64,000 nt of DNA from Roridomyces roridus (taxonomy: Eukaryota; Basidiomycota; Agaricomycetes; Agaricales; Mycenaceae): the NCBI GenBank assembly GCA_029378245.1, contig JARKIF010000008.1, positions 1,240,001 through 1,304,000 of the forward strand, written 5' to 3'. Below the pieces are notes generated by a model. That model was not told the origin of the DNA. It was given only the letters and a program-made list of their open reading frames with translations, and searched no databases. The first letter of the stretch is position 1, and each line of letters begins with the position of its first letter. Below, piece after piece: positions 63,062 through 64,000 of the stretch. Made by a program: the position numbers and the translations under genes.

Positions 63062-64000
63062 ATGGCTGCTGGTGCTCCCAGCAAAAAGCCTGATCTTTCG
63101 GGTTACAACTATGGGGCCATCTCGTCTCTGGTCCTGACCGCCGACCGGTCAGCACTACCCCGCAGAGACAAGGAGCCCGATGGCGCGCCAACTTCGCTCG
63201 CAGGTCGCATCGACGTGCGTGAGATGGGCTCACGCGTCGTTCGCGAGGCCCCGAAAGACCTCGAGAAGAAGAAGAAAAAGGCCTCCGATCGCCAGGACAC
63301 GTCGGAGAAGCAGACCGCCAAGAGGAAGGCGGAGACGACTGGTGGATTCGGCTACACCGACATTATCGAAGCGACTCAGGACGTCGAGGGCCTCACATAC
63401 AGGCCACGCACGGCCGAGACGCGCGAGGTCTATGAACTCATACTCTCTTCCGTCCACACCTCTCTCGGTGACCAAGCTCAGGACATCGTCCGTAGTGCAA
63501 CCGACATTGTGCTGGAAACGCTCAAAAACGAAGACATGAAGGACTTTGACAAGAAGCGGGAGATTGAAGAGGTGATAGGGTCCGTGTCGAATGAACAGTT
63601 CTCTCAGCTGATCAATCTGTCCAAAAAAATTACCGACTATGGTGCTGAAGACGAGACCATGGCGGACCCGGACATGGAACGCAAGGACGCGGAGATTGAC
63701 GACGAGGTCGGCGTTGCGGTTGTGTTTGGCGATGAGGAGGAGGACGAGGAGGACGATGAACAGTTTGACATACGTGACAACTCTGACGACGAGGAGAACG
63801 AGCAGGAGGACGCTCCGCCAGAAGATGGCGTCGAGGATGGAGACGAAGAACTCGTGATAGGTGGCGCGGCTTCGCAGGAGAAAAAAGTCAAGGCCGACAA
63901 GGACATTGTCTCCCCGCATGCCGTCGATGGGTTTTGGGTCCAACGCCAAATATCGGAAGTCTACCCCGATCCAGTCACCGCGGCAGACAAAACCGCCTCC
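63062..64000 (+). CDS. BRR2: U5 snRNP RNA helicase Brr2 (5' part only)
   Basis: Ski2-like helicase that unwinds U4/U6 during spliceosome activation. Only the first 313 codons are in the window; no intron is seen in them. ATG 63062 (MAAGAPSKKPDLSGYNYGAI), then SSLVLTADRSALPRRDKEPD, SLAGRIDVREMGSRVVREAP, KRKAETTGGFGYTDIIEATQ and LTYRPRTAETREVYELILSS, the typical Brr2 N-terminal region. Next are GDQAQDIVRSATDIVLETLK, the PWI-like EEVIGSVSNEQFSQLINLSK and KKITDY, then an acidic stretch (GDEEEDEEDDEQFDIRDNSD). The frame is open to the window end. Divergent from the TMCO4-like gene by 109 bp. The helicase cassettes lie beyond the window. Confidence 0.93.
   Translation, partial: MAAGAPSKKPDLSGYNYGAISSLVLTADRSALPRRDKEPDGAPTSLAGRIDVREMGSRVVREAPKDLEKKKKKASDRQDTSEKQTAKRKAETTGGFGYTDIIEATQDVEGLTYRPRTAETREVYELILSSVHTSLGDQAQDIVRSATDIVLETLKNEDMKDFDKKREIEEVIGSVSNEQFSQLINLSKKITDYGAEDETMADPDMERKDAEIDDEVGVAVVFGDEEEDEEDDEQFDIRDNSDDEENEQEDAPPEDGVEDGDEELVIGGAASQEKKVKADKDIVSPHAVDGFWVQRQISEVYPDPVTAADKTAS

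Noticed and set aside
63230..63949. Large minus-strand frame near the window end
   Set aside because: It lies wholly opposite the BRR2 N-terminal exon and its valine and leucine runs come from complementing acidic codons.
1..64000. tRNA genes, CRISPR arrays, bacterial-type operons or terminators
   Set aside because: Scanning for B-box-like GGTTCGA cores gave only hits within coding exons or without a matching stem, and no spaced repeats of CRISPR type were seen; the gene structure is eukaryotic.

Overview
The window comes from a filamentous basidiomycete, most likely an agaricomycete. Genes are tightly packed on both strands. Almost every gene is cut by short introns of about 45 to 65 nt with GT(A/G)-type donors and (C/T)AG acceptors. 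The proteins are fungal orthologues such as STE6, NPR2, SEA2, Met8, Slt11 and Lin1, mixed with gene families typical of mushrooms. I see no prokaryotic operon structure, no CRISPR array and no convincing tRNA or rRNA gene. Exon joins named below were worked out by eye from splice signals and reading frame.

Layout. 1-2.6 kb: a tandem array of four small BRI3/LITAF-like membrane-protein genes on the minus strand. One is cut by the window edge and one is dead, disrupted by a 126-bp foldback element. 2.7-9 kb: OGG1 DNA glycosylase, a single-pass surface protein, two paralogues of an unrecognised family (called P here) and TTI2. 9-16.2 kb: N-myristoyltransferase, RAD54, a third P paralogue bracketed by two copies of the RAD54 3' end, and LIN1/CD2BP2. 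16.3-22.8 kb: an unrecognised gene with a 560-bp TA-flanked element in one intron, CCT4, UFD1, and a PHD-finger protein with SUMO-interacting motifs. 22.9-41 kb: Liz1-like MFS transporter, SEA2/WDR24, aldo-keto reductase, a kinase-like protein, a LisH-CTLH protein, an unrecognised leucine-rich protein, an RNF216-like RBR ubiquitin ligase, mitochondrial ribosomal protein uL3m, a mitochondrial carrier and a PQ-loop transporter. 41-48.6 kb: a STE6-type a-factor exporter with two apparent frameshifts, and an F-box protein. 49-64 kb: SDE2, a chromodomain protein, NPR2, UBA3, RCL1, MET8, SLT11, a YeeE/YedE membrane protein, a TMCO4-like hydrolase, and the 5' part of BRR2.

Shared processes. DNA repair and genome stability: OGG1, RAD54, TTI2. 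Splicing: LIN1, SDE2, SLT11, BRR2. TORC1 control: SEA2 and NPR2, one from each arm of the SEA/GATOR complex; TTI2 also serves TOR maturation. Ubiquitin and SUMO: UFD1, UBA3, the RBR ligase, the CTLH protein, the F-box protein and the PHD-SIM protein. Many genes are head-to-head with 40-180 bp between start codons, so bidirectional promoters are likely, and several convergent pairs end within 10-40 bp of each other.

The most notable signals are rearrangements around non-conserved genes. Two lineage-type genes (P3 and the 16.3-17.8 kb gene) sit just 3' of conserved genes (RAD54, CCT4) and are flanked by direct repeats derived from those genes' 3' ends. Two non-autonomous DNA transposons can be delimited to the base. 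One exon-intron unit is tandemly duplicated in the PHD-SIM gene.
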